This document shows, one piece after another, positions 17,185 through 25,065 of a stretch of 64,000 bases of DNA. The notes under the pieces were generated by a model. That model was not told where the DNA came from. It ran no database searches and saw only the letters and a list, made by a program, of their open reading frames with translations. The translations under genes were made by a program, and so were the position numbers. The stretch covers positions 1-64,000 of the forward strand of contig JADFZZ010000023.1 in the NCBI GenBank assembly GCA_015232315.1, given 5' to 3'. The DNA is from SAR324 cluster bacterium (lineage in GTDB: Bacteria; SAR324; NAC60-12). Numbering within the stretch: position 1 is the first letter of the stretch; every line of letters begins with the position of its first letter.

Positions 17185-18303
17185 TTAGAAATAGGTTCCA
17201 ATCTCGATTCCGATTTGTGACGCAACAGATGCGTTTTCTGTACCATCCATCCAGTAGCTGAATCGTGCAACAGCTTCACCCAGGCTTTTTTCAACGCTCA
17301 GGTAAGTTTGTGTTACTGCATCAGCATCACCATTTTTGTCACTTTCCATACCGACAGTCAGACCCACTACGCCCAAATCCATATCCAGACCAATATTGGT
17401 TTGGGTATTTGTGTTGTCTGCATCAACAACATCAGAACCGTAGTTCAGGAATGGGGTGAAGCCACTGACATTGTAGCTAAAAGCCAATCCCATGGAACTT
17501 TTGGAATCTGGAAGTTCAACACCGGTTGGAAGATCTTGCAGTTCAGAATATGATTGCATTTCATACTCAAAGCCAACATAGAGCGCATCCATTTCGTATT
17601 TGACAGCCAGGTCAACATTCATGATGCCAAAGTGTGTGCCACCAAACGCCTCAGCAGCGGCTTCAGCCTGAGCATCAGCAGCAGCTTGAGTCATCACACC
17701 CGCAGCAACAGCTTGAGCATAAGCGGCGGCAACAGCAGCTTCATAAGCGGCAACACCTGATGGATTGGCTTCTTCAAAGGATTTGTCATACAGACCCAAT
17801 CCAAGTTCTACATTCAATCCGTCGGCGCTATAGCCACCAGTCAAATAACCGGCATCACCCTGCATGTTACCGTAATCACCATAGTTGCTGTTTCCAACTT
17901 CTGGGACATAAGAGTTTCCGGTTTCAACATCACCGATTTTCATGATACCGGTTCGCAGGAACATGCCTGAAGAATGAGCAATTTTGGCATACAATTCGTC
18001 CAGGGTGATTGCTCCACCTGGAGCTTCTTTGATGTTCAAATCCACAACGGTGCTGGCTTTCCAGCCGTCTTTTTCTGCGGACATGGTTTTTACCTGGAGT
18101 TCACCTTGAGCCGCCATGTAATTTTTGGAGTAACCTGAATCACTGTTGGCTGGTGACTCAATCAGCAGAGAACCATACAGTTCTCCATTGGTACAAATAT
18201 TTTTGCTGTCTGTGCAGGATTTATAAGCATAAGCACTGTTTGCTCCAAGTCCCATAACCGCTGCGGCCATACTGGCGATAATTACTTTTTTCCATTGAAA
18301 CAT
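17185..18303 (-). CDS. Outer-membrane porin-like beta-barrel protein
   Basis: 372 residues. A typical signal peptide (cleavage after about residue 26, NSAYA) is followed by alternating strands rich in glycine, tyrosine and serine, for example YMAAQGELQVKTMSAEKDG, and the protein ends in ...GIEIGTYF. A C-terminal aromatic residue is the recognition signal for insertion into the outer membrane. Residues about 184-222 form an unusual alanine-rich stretch (AAVAAAYAQAVAAG, AAADAQAEAAAEAF) that is probably a helical loop. A strong terminator follows, and a long hairpin lies upstream (18453-18505). No close porin family could be named. Confidence 0.8.
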   Translation of the reverse strand: MFQWKKVIIASMAAAVMGLGANSAYAYKSCTDSKNICTNGELYGSLLIESPANSDSGYSKNYMAAQGELQVKTMSAEKDGWKASTVVDLNIKEAPGGAITLDELYAKIAHSSGMFLRTGIMKIGDVETGNSYVPEVGNSNYGDYGNMQGDAGYLTGGYSADGLNVELGLGLYDKSFEEANPSGVAAYEAAVAAAYAQAVAAGVMTQAAADAQAEAAAEAFGGTHFGIMNVDLAVKYEMDALYVGFEYEMQSYSELQDLPTGVELPDSKSSMGLAFSYNVSGFTPFLNYGSDVVDADNTNTQTNIGLDMDLGVVGLTVGMESDKNGDADAVTQTYLSVEKSLGEAVARFSYWMDGTENASVASQIGIEIGTYF

Positions 18304-18631
18304 AAGAGTTCCCTTCCTCTGAGATTAATCATGAACGGTCATCACCACGACAACCAACCCGACGCTTAAGGCATTTCAACTATTATGCCAAAAGAAGCTG
18401 TTCTTTTTTCAAAAATTCGTCCCTTATTTCGAAGATTGACATTCTTTGTGCTTGTTCCCACAAAAGAAACAATCCGAACGTCTGATTGTTTCTTTTGCGG
18501 GAACAGCCTCATATCCTGCCAAGCTGAACATAAGATATTTTTTGAAAGATGCGGCTATGTAATGAAAGATATCTGTAAGTGTCAACCTTTTTGTAGATGT
18601 TAACACAAATTTAATATTAAAAATCTTTATG
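18304..18631. other. Intergenic region between cytochrome and porin genes
   Basis: About 330 bp with one outstanding object, a hairpin with 22-bp arms at 18453-18505. The porin promoter must lie between it and 18303, but no clear -35/-10 pair was identified. Frames that cross the hairpin on both strands encode similar peptides only because it is palindromic. Confidence 0.55.
18453..18505. repeat. Long near-perfect hairpin upstream of the porin gene
   Basis: Arms of 22 bases at 18453-18474 (TGTTCCCACAAAAGAAACAA then TC) and 18484-18505, with a nine-base loop CGAACGTCT. A single position differs and would form a G-U pair in RNA. There is no T run on either side. It could be a transcript-end structure for the cytochrome gene, a regulatory RNA element in the porin leader or a repeat insertion. 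Confidence 0.8.
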
Positions 18632-19132
18632 TTACATTGATTCCCATTCAGAATCTTCTCCACGAAACAGCGAGTGGCAACCCCGGCAACCGTTTGCCGC
18701 AAATTCACGTAACTGTTTTTTGATCAAGTCCATATCTTGTGTTTTCGCAATTTCTGCCATTTTTTTTGCTTCCTGCTTCATGATCTGTGCTTGTTCAACA
18801 AATGTCTGAGACAGTGTTCCATCCTTATTCCATATGGTGGGCAATGTTCTGGAATCAGCACCCTGGGATCCTGGTGGAAAGAGATGCGGCATATCTTCAG
18901 CCATTTTGTTCAGAGCCTCCGCATGGGTCACAATCTGGGAGTAAAGACCAATTTTTTTACTGACCAGCAGTTTGATGGCCTGGGTATGAAGACCTTTGGC
19001 ATCCATAAATATTTTGCGATATTGAATGATGGAGTTTCGCGTTGCTACAGAGACACTGTCCTCTGCCTGCGCCAGAGCATAGGATAGAAAAACAATCAGA
19101 AACAATACTGACAGGAATGGTATAACTTTCAT
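18632..19132 (-). CDS. Class II (cytochrome c'-type) cytochrome c
   Basis: 166 residues with a signal peptide (to about residue 23). A single heme-binding motif C149-x2-C152-H153 (CRGCH) lies close to the C-terminus. It is preceded by a four-helix arrangement with LFPPGSQGADSRTLPTIW around 84-101, the usual signature of class II cytochromes c such as cytochrome c' and c-556. These are periplasmic and bind heme as electron carriers or as gas (NO, CO) ligands. The next gene on the same strand begins upstream at 19498 and is separated by 30 bp, so the two are probably cotranscribed. Confidence 0.88.
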   Translation of the reverse strand: MKVIPFLSVLFLIVFLSYALAQAEDSVSVATRNSIIQYRKIFMDAKGLHTQAIKLLVSKKIGLYSQIVTHAEALNKMAEDMPHLFPPGSQGADSRTLPTIWNKDGTLSQTFVEQAQIMKQEAKKMAEIAKTQDMDLIKKQLREFAANGCRGCHSLFRGEDSEWESM

Positions 19133-19162
19133 AATAATCTTTCATTCATTGTTGTGAATATG

Positions 19163-19498
19163 TTACTGATCACATTGGAGATCATAGGAAATCTGTGCGG
19201 AATAACGCAGAACAAAACTATTGGCTTGCGGCACCCAGTACTGGTGAATCTGGAGCCAGCGAACATGGTAACGGGGCGTGTTGTCTTCAGGACATTCCAG
19301 AGCCGCATCCGATAGCGCGATTTTATTTTTTCCTATCTGAATTTCTCCTGCGATTCTCTGGCCTTCGCTCATTGCCTGTTCCTGATTCTCATACATCGGG
19401 GTATGGATATCCAGGGTGATATTTAAGGCCATGACAATCGTTGCCTGAAATGTTATCAATAAAAAACCACTGAGAATCGCAATGCTTCGGTGTTTCAT
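19163..19498 (-). CDS. Small exported protein of unknown function
   Basis: 111 residues. An N-terminal signal peptide (MKHRSIAILSGFLLITFQAT, cleavage around residue 24) precedes a short, probably beta-rich domain containing two cysteines (ALECPEDN and YDLQCDQ) that could form a disulfide. No family is recognised. It lies upstream of the cytochrome c gene on the same strand and its start region overlaps the divergent gene beginning at 19523 only if that gene used a more upstream start. Confidence 0.6.
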   Translation of the reverse strand: MKHRSIAILSGFLLITFQATIVMALNITLDIHTPMYENQEQAMSEGQRIAGEIQIGKNKIALSDAALECPEDNTPRYHVRWLQIHQYWVPQANSFVLRYSAQISYDLQCDQ

Positions 19499-19522
19499 AA
19501 AACCTGCTTTGGAAATAATAAA

Positions 19523-20641
19523 ATGTATGATTACAAACCGCTAAATGTTGGGTTGCTTCTGTTGTTTTTATGTTTTCCGTTCTTGGTAATCGCATCATCC
19601 GGATTATACAAGACAGAATATGATGATATGTCCATGATGCGTCAAAAATTAAGGACGTTGCTGGAACGGCAGCAGTTCAATGAAAGTTTACAGGCCGTTG
19701 ACGGGATATTTGAAGATTTCAACGCCCTGGATAAATGGTTGGAGCATTTACATAAAAATCCTTCAACAGAAGCTCTTGAGAAAATAATGAAAATTCTGGA
19801 AGAATTTGAAGCCAGATTGAGACGGGTTCTGGAGCAACAGATGGCAGTCAGTCAACAATTGGATCCCTTGGGGAATAATCCTGCTGATCAACAAATTCCC
19901 CTGCAATCGATCATGAAAGAACTCCGACAGCATTTACTCAACAATGACATTGGCGCCGCACAGGAATTGTTGAATCGCCTTCAGGAAAACCTTGCCTATC
20001 AACAAAGTCAGGCCTCTCAGAAAATTTCACAATATTACGAAGCCCAAATGGCAATGCTGAATCAAAAGACACAGCAGTTTTCCCAGGCACTTGAACAAGT
20101 AGAAGCCCTTGAAAATCAGGTGTTGCAGAGGGTTGGAACCGGTAACTTGACAGGTGACGAAAAACCACAAACTTTAGTGACGGATCAGGTTGTGAAACAA
20201 CAGCAGGAAATTTCTGCCATTTTGTCTCAGGCGACAGAATCATTTTTTCCTGTGATGGAGCCATGGATTTCGACTCAGAGTCTGGAGAATCTGGCAAATC
20301 AGGCAAAGAATAATTCAACTGCGGCAAGTGCTGCTTTCATTGGCAAAAAGTGGCAGGATGGGGAAACTTTTTCGAAACAGGTATTGGCTGATGTTCAAGC
20401 CATGAAAAATTCATTAAACACTATTCAAAACCAACTGCAACAACTGGCAACTTCAGGACGGCCCATGCAACAGACTGGTGCCGGGCGTTATGCTGGTGGA
20501 AAAGGTGTACGCCGGTTGAAGTTTGAATACCAGTTTGAACCAGACCCGGTATACAGGGGGAACGTGCAGGACTATAATCAGCAGAAATATCGTTTTATCA
20601 CGCCTTCGCAACGGCAATATATGGAAGAAGTGATAAAATAG
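19523..20641 (+). CDS. Membrane-anchored or exported coiled-coil protein
   Basis: 372 residues from the ATG at 19523, chosen because it gives a normal signal/anchor segment (VGLLLLFLCFPFLVIASS); an upstream ATG at 19490 would add 11 residues. The body, about residues 40-300, is long glutamine- and leucine-rich coiled coil (ARLRRVLEQQMAVSQQL, MKELRQHLLNNDIGAAQELL). The C-terminus has a basic glycine-rich stretch followed by RFITPSQRQYMEEVIK, a tail reminiscent of the C-terminal end of DUF4175-type proteins. The protein probably acts in the periplasm. Function unknown. Confidence 0.65.
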   Translation: MYDYKPLNVGLLLLFLCFPFLVIASSGLYKTEYDDMSMMRQKLRTLLERQQFNESLQAVDGIFEDFNALDKWLEHLHKNPSTEALEKIMKILEEFEARLRRVLEQQMAVSQQLDPLGNNPADQQIPLQSIMKELRQHLLNNDIGAAQELLNRLQENLAYQQSQASQKISQYYEAQMAMLNQKTQQFSQALEQVEALENQVLQRVGTGNLTGDEKPQTLVTDQVVKQQQEISAILSQATESFFPVMEPWISTQSLENLANQAKNNSTAASAAFIGKKWQDGETFSKQVLADVQAMKNSLNTIQNQLQQLATSGRPMQQTGAGRYAGGKGVRRLKFEYQFEPDPVYRGNVQDYNQQKYRFITPSQRQYMEEVIK

Positions 20642-20849
20642 GACTCAAGACTTGATAAAAAATGTCGATAAAGTCGTAAAGGATGATTTATCAACAGAAG
20701 ATTATCCGGATCAGTTAGTTTATACTTGATAGGGGGAAAGTTTTATTTTTGTCCAGAATGACAAAATCCCGGCTTAAGTATTCTCGGGATCTGTTCTATC
20801 CAGATGAAGCAGATCCTGTTCCCATGACCCAAAGAGACAGGAGGTTCAG

Positions 20850-21665
20850 ATGCCCCCGTTAAATTATATAAATATGTATATTGCCGCGTTTGTCATTTGC
20901 CTTGGTGGTTGTCTGGCCGGGTCGTTTTATTTTTATAATGGAATGTCAGATGTCAGTTTTGTGGTTGCGACACCCTCAGGGGGGATAACCTACTACCTTG
21001 ATAGAGGACGCTATGACATTTATTTAAAAGGATTTATTTATTGCCTGACCTTCCTGGTTGCCAGCGGTTTGTTTTTGAGTGTCATCATGGTGCCTTCCAT
21101 GGGCCAGGTTCAACAACGGATGGCCTCACCTTATAGTGGCGGAGCGGCAACCATGTCTGTACCTCCTGCTCAGGCCAGAGTTTCAATGCCACAAGCCGCA
21201 CCAGCGGCACCCGCGAAGGCTCAGTCTGTTGTGACACCGCCCTCAGGAACCGTGGTTGAGAAGGAAACTCCTGCCAAGGCCAGCACAAAGATGGCAGCAC
21301 CTGTGATTGAAGACGAACCCGAAGATTTGGAAGAAGAGGATGGAGACCGTCCAGATCGTCCAGATGATTCCAATGAGGCCGATGTTGTCTATGGCTCAGG
21401 CCGAATCACGCCTGATTCACTGGTTGAATTCATTCATCTTCATCCTGACAGTGCTGTCAAATTTCTGTACAGCAGAAGTCTTGATGGAAAACCCTTGAGT
21501 AATCAGGAGGATGAAATTTATCGCGGATGGCAGAAACGAGGATTGTCCAAAGCCAAAGTCAGAGATTATGTGATGCAGATCATGGAATGGGATGCCGTAC
21601 CAAACATTGCGATTTATGACATCTGGTCTCAACTTCGTGACCAGATTTTTGAACTAACTCATTGA
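20850..21665 (+). CDS. Two-helix membrane protein with Pro/Ala linker and acidic region
   Basis: 271 residues. Two membrane helices lie at about 8-30 (YIAAFVICLGGCLAGSFYFY) and 60-82 (GFIYCLTFLVASGLFLSVIM). A cytoplasmic linker rich in Pro and Ala (about 95-155) follows, then an acidic stretch (about 152-175, EDEPEDLEEEDGDRPDRPDD) and a folded helical C-terminal domain (about 180-271). The ribosome site AGGAGG is seven bases upstream of the ATG. The layout resembles a tethered adaptor. No family is recognised. It overlaps or nearly touches plsY, suggesting an operon. Confidence 0.65.
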   Translation: MPPLNYINMYIAAFVICLGGCLAGSFYFYNGMSDVSFVVATPSGGITYYLDRGRYDIYLKGFIYCLTFLVASGLFLSVIMVPSMGQVQQRMASPYSGGAATMSVPPAQARVSMPQAAPAAPAKAQSVVTPPSGTVVEKETPAKASTKMAAPVIEDEPEDLEEEDGDRPDRPDDSNEADVVYGSGRITPDSLVEFIHLHPDSAVKFLYSRSLDGKPLSNQEDEIYRGWQKRGLSKAKVRDYVMQIMEWDAVPNIAIYDIWSQLRDQIFELTH

Positions 21666-21676
21666 TATGGAGAAAT

Positions 21677-22327
21677 GTGACACCGGATATTACATGGTGG
21701 GTTTTGCTGGGCTCCGCCTATTTCCTGGGAAGTTTGCCCTTTGGCATGCTGGTAGGGCGCCTATGGCTGGGGATTGATATCAGACAACATGGTAGCGGTA
21801 ATATCGGCATGACCAACGTCATGCGTGCCGGAGGAAAAGGGCCCGGCGCAGTGACCTTTCTGCTGGATTTTGCGAAAGGCGCGGTGGCTGTGGTTATTGC
21901 CAGATTCGGCTTGTCGGAGTCTGGAATGGAACTGCCGGAGTTATTCACGCATTATACACTGATTGGCGTGGTCGCTGTGCTGGGTCATGTGCATTCCGTC
22001 TTTCTGGGTTTCAAGGGAGGAAAAGGCATTTCAACCCTGTTTGGTGTGCTGGCCGTGCTGGATTTTCGTGTAGGATTGCTGGTTGCGGTGATCTGGGTTG
22101 TTGTCTTTATCGCGAAAAAAATTTCGAGTTTGTCTTCACTGGTCATGCTGGGATGCCTGCCGTTCATGTTTGTGCTGGTTTATAGTATTTCAGGGCAGGG
22201 AATCAACTGGACGCAAACCGGATTGATGCTATTTTTGTCGCTATGGCTGATTTATCAGCATCGAGAAAATATCAGGCGACTCCTGGATGGAACAGAAGGC
22301 ACTTTGAAAGTGCAGGGAAAACGTTAA
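21677..22327 (+). CDS. plsY: Acyl-phosphate:glycerol-3-phosphate acyltransferase PlsY
   Basis: 216 residues from a GTG with GGAG five to six bases upstream; a TTG at 21662 would add five residues. PlsY transfers the acyl group from acyl phosphate to glycerol-3-phosphate, the first step of membrane phospholipid synthesis, in the inner membrane. The conserved loops are present: GSLPFG near the N-terminus, GSGNIGMTNVMRAGGK, GHVHSVFLGFKGGKGISTLFG and, near the end, YQHRENIRRLLDGTE. Five membrane helices fit. The gene end overlaps the convergent 3' end of the next gene by four bases. Confidence 0.95.
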   Translation: MTPDITWWVLLGSAYFLGSLPFGMLVGRLWLGIDIRQHGSGNIGMTNVMRAGGKGPGAVTFLLDFAKGAVAVVIARFGLSESGMELPELFTHYTLIGVVAVLGHVHSVFLGFKGGKGISTLFGVLAVLDFRVGLLVAVIWVVVFIAKKISSLSSLVMLGCLPFMFVLVYSISGQGINWTQTGLMLFLSLWLIYQHRENIRRLLDGTEGTLKVQGKR

Positions 22328-23496
22328 ATCGTCAGACTCTTCAGCGAAACAGGAAGGTCAACATCCTCTTCATGGGCATCGACGCGGGCAACCTGAAATA
22401 CAAATTGAAGCCATTCCTCCAGCTTGATGAATTCCCGCATCTGATGTTTGAGCGGAACATGATATTGTGCGATCACCCCATGATAAGCCTTGTGAAGAAT
22501 GCGCTGGAAAAAAGAATAACGCCTGTATTGCAACTGTAGCAGGGAAATCAGATTCGCCTTCAGATAGCGCTCCATGCCTTCCCTGATCAGGACATGGACA
22601 TAAAGAAATTCCTGCATTTTGGCCACATGAAAACTGTCATTGAAAATATCATCAAAGCCTTCCACGTCCGCCTGTTCTTCAGGCGCGGCTTCTCCATATT
22701 TTTGATGCACCATATTTTTAATCAAGTCAAACACACCCGTACAAATCTGAATGGAGGGGGTGTATCTCAGTAAATCCTGAATTAAAGTAAATTGAGTGTC
22801 AGTGAAAGGAAATTGTCCCAGACTGATCCTGCGTTTTTGTCCGGGAGATGGCTCAAGAATTTGCTGGAACACATTGTTCAAGGGAACAGGTTGTTTGATG
22901 ATTTCATCTTTCCATAAATCTTCCCTGGTATATTCCTGATTTTCACCCACCACCTGATTTTTGTTGCCGGACGAGATCTGCCAGAACTTTTCCTGAAGCA
23001 ACGCCATTTTTTCATGCCCATGAATATTTTCGAGCAAGGTGTAGTGCAGTGTTCGATAGGCAATTCGCATTTCACCAATAAAATTTTTAATCTTTGATTC
23101 CATTTCTTTGAGGGACCATACCTTTGTCAGCATGGTTTGAATCTCTCCGGAAATTTCATGGTTCGGCTTTGTGTTAAATTTTTGAAGCACTTCCAGAGCC
23201 CGGGGGTAGGCTTGAACCAGTCCTTTTATATTTTTTACCGTGAGATGCTCAAATTCTGTGCTGCTGAATAATAACTGATTGCACAAAACAATTCTGGTCG
23301 CGTTCAGAATCAGTTCCTGATCATGGTGTGCTGGAACCATCCCTGTGAGACCTGCCGCAAAACGGAAAAAATCTATTTCTTCGTATAAACCCATGGATAA
23401 CTTCCCCGGAAAAAGGATTTGCAGAATAAACTTCCTGATTCGTGCCTGATGTTTGCATGAGGCTTTCAATGAATCCATACCTCTAACAAAACTCAT
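22324..23496 (-). CDS. Hypothetical helical cytoplasmic protein
   Basis: About 390 residues from the ATG at 23496; the frame stays open further upstream to 23580, but that would overlap the divergent gene at 23506. No signal peptide and no membrane segment are seen. The protein is mostly helical with many aromatic and charged residues (FRFAAGLTGMVPAHHDQELI, EFLYVHVLIREGMERYLKAN). It resembles in style the other large unknown helical proteins of this window (41470-43494, 57803-60226, 34277-35608), which may be a lineage-specific set. Function unknown. Confidence 0.6.
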   Translation of the reverse strand: MSFVRGMDSLKASCKHQARIRKFILQILFPGKLSMGLYEEIDFFRFAAGLTGMVPAHHDQELILNATRIVLCNQLLFSSTEFEHLTVKNIKGLVQAYPRALEVLQKFNTKPNHEISGEIQTMLTKVWSLKEMESKIKNFIGEMRIAYRTLHYTLLENIHGHEKMALLQEKFWQISSGNKNQVVGENQEYTREDLWKDEIIKQPVPLNNVFQQILEPSPGQKRRISLGQFPFTDTQFTLIQDLLRYTPSIQICTGVFDLIKNMVHQKYGEAAPEEQADVEGFDDIFNDSFHVAKMQEFLYVHVLIREGMERYLKANLISLLQLQYRRYSFFQRILHKAYHGVIAQYHVPLKHQMREFIKLEEWLQFVFQVARVDAHEEDVDLPVSLKSLTI

Positions 23497-23505
23497 AAGC
23501 AAACC

Positions 23506-25044
23506 ATGCGCCTGAACAAACGTTATTTGATGATTTTCCTCCTGATGGTTCCGGTTCTGTATGTTGTCATGAACCCTCACTTCAGGAAAACTACAGCCGG
23601 GATCTCTGATGATGCGCCGTTGGAACTGTCAGCGACAGAACAATCACGACGTGTTGTAAGTCCTCTATGGCTGGAGGCTGGCATGGAAGTGGATTCTTTT
23701 TCAAAAGACAAATTGAACAAACGTATCAAGCAGGGTTTTAAATTTATTCAGGGCGCGCCTCTGGAAGAAATGGATCTGACCGGCGCCTATCTGATGTCCA
23801 TGAATTTATCGGGCACACGTTTTAACCGAACGATCCTGAAAAACGCGCAATTGATCAATACCGTATGGGCCTTCGCGGATCTGACAGAAGCGGATCTCAG
23901 CGAGAGCACATTGCGTGGCGCCCGGTTTAAAGACGCAATTGTGGTCAGAACCAATTTTCAGGGCGCCCGACTTCAGGGGGCGCAGGGACTTCCGGAATGG
24001 GTGATGCAGGGGGTTTCCGCAGACCAGATATTTGAATTTAATATTCTGGTCCATCGTGTTCGCCGGGGCTTTAATCAGCTTGATGGAAGTCGGTTGACAG
24101 GTGGTGATTTTTCAGGCGTGTTTCTAAAAAACGGATCCTTTCAACAAGCGGATCTGAGCCATGTGAATTTCAGTCATGCGGATTTACGAGGCAGTCGTTT
24201 TGATGGTGCTGTGCTTGATTTTGCTGATTTTTCAGGCGCGGATGTGCGGGGAGCCTGTTTTATAAAAGTCCGTGGTTTGCCTCCATGGATCTCAATGGGA
24301 TTGAATGATCAGGGGGTCTTTGACGAAAAACAGCTTGTGGCCGCGGTTCGTGCAGGATTTCATCAACTACAGGGAGCCTTTTTACCCGGAGCTGATTTTT
24401 CAGGTGTCCGGTTTTCTGAAGCTGATGTTCGTCAGGCTGTTTTACCTGGAGCTAATTTCAGTGGCAGTTCATGGCATTTATCAAATTTTGAAGACAGCGA
24501 TTTATCCGGAAGCCTGATGACAGACGTATTTTTTGAAAAGACTCTGTTTCATAAGGCACGCTGGCATCGAACTCAACTGGAGGGTGCGGTGTTTGATCAT
24601 GCGGAGGGATTACCGCCATGGATTCAGGCAGGACTCGATGAACAGGGGATCTATCACCAGAAAACACTGGTTCGCGCCATCAGTCAGGGATTCAAACAAT
24701 TGCAGGGCGCTCAGCTTGAAGGGGCCTTACTGGAAGCCATTGAGCTGACGAACGCGAATCTTGAATTTGCCAATTTAAAAAATACAAGATGGATTCGGGT
24801 CAATCTGCCCCATTCAAGTTTGCGGCATGCGAATCTTCAGGGCGCTCAGTGGCTTGATTCAGATTGTCAGCATGTGGATCTGTCTGAGGCGAATCTGGCG
24901 GAAAGTGACTGGGAACGGACTGATTTGCGTCATGGCAATCTAACCGGGGTCTATCTGAATGAAACAGGGATGAATCAAACACGAATCTTGGCATTATGGA
25001 AAGACAAACTGCAAGGGCTTGCCGGTAACCCGTCATGGGAATAA
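23506..25044 (+). CDS. Membrane-anchored pentapeptide-repeat protein with four-module super-repeat
   Basis: 512 residues. One N-terminal membrane anchor (YLMIFLLMVPVLYVVM, 7-22) precedes a periplasmic beta-helix made of pentapeptide repeats A(D/N)LxG, for example ADLTEADLSESTLRGARF. The repeats are organised at a higher level. Four units each begin with a linker: PLWLEAG (53-59), LPEWVMQG (162-169), LPPWISMG (258-265) and LPPWIQAG (369-376). Each is followed 18-25 residues later by a GF..(L/I)QGA-type motif and then by pentapeptides. The spacing is 109, 96 and 111 residues. The protein family is known to form quadrilateral helices, but roles vary. The gene is divergent from 22324-23496. Confidence 0.85.
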   Translation: MRLNKRYLMIFLLMVPVLYVVMNPHFRKTTAGISDDAPLELSATEQSRRVVSPLWLEAGMEVDSFSKDKLNKRIKQGFKFIQGAPLEEMDLTGAYLMSMNLSGTRFNRTILKNAQLINTVWAFADLTEADLSESTLRGARFKDAIVVRTNFQGARLQGAQGLPEWVMQGVSADQIFEFNILVHRVRRGFNQLDGSRLTGGDFSGVFLKNGSFQQADLSHVNFSHADLRGSRFDGAVLDFADFSGADVRGACFIKVRGLPPWISMGLNDQGVFDEKQLVAAVRAGFHQLQGAFLPGADFSGVRFSEADVRQAVLPGANFSGSSWHLSNFEDSDLSGSLMTDVFFEKTLFHKARWHRTQLEGAVFDHAEGLPPWIQAGLDEQGIYHQKTLVRAISQGFKQLQGAQLEGALLEAIELTNANLEFANLKNTRWIRVNLPHSSLRHANLQGAQWLDSDCQHVDLSEANLAESDWERTDLRHGNLTGVYLNETGMNQTRILALWKDKLQGLAGNPSWE

Positions 25045-25065
25045 CAATCACATAAAAACAAAACT

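Noticed and set aside
18424-18708. 94-residue minus-strand frame after the cytochrome gene, with cysteine pairs
   Set aside because: It overlaps the cytochrome gene and the 22-bp hairpin; similar peptides on both strands come only from the palindrome.
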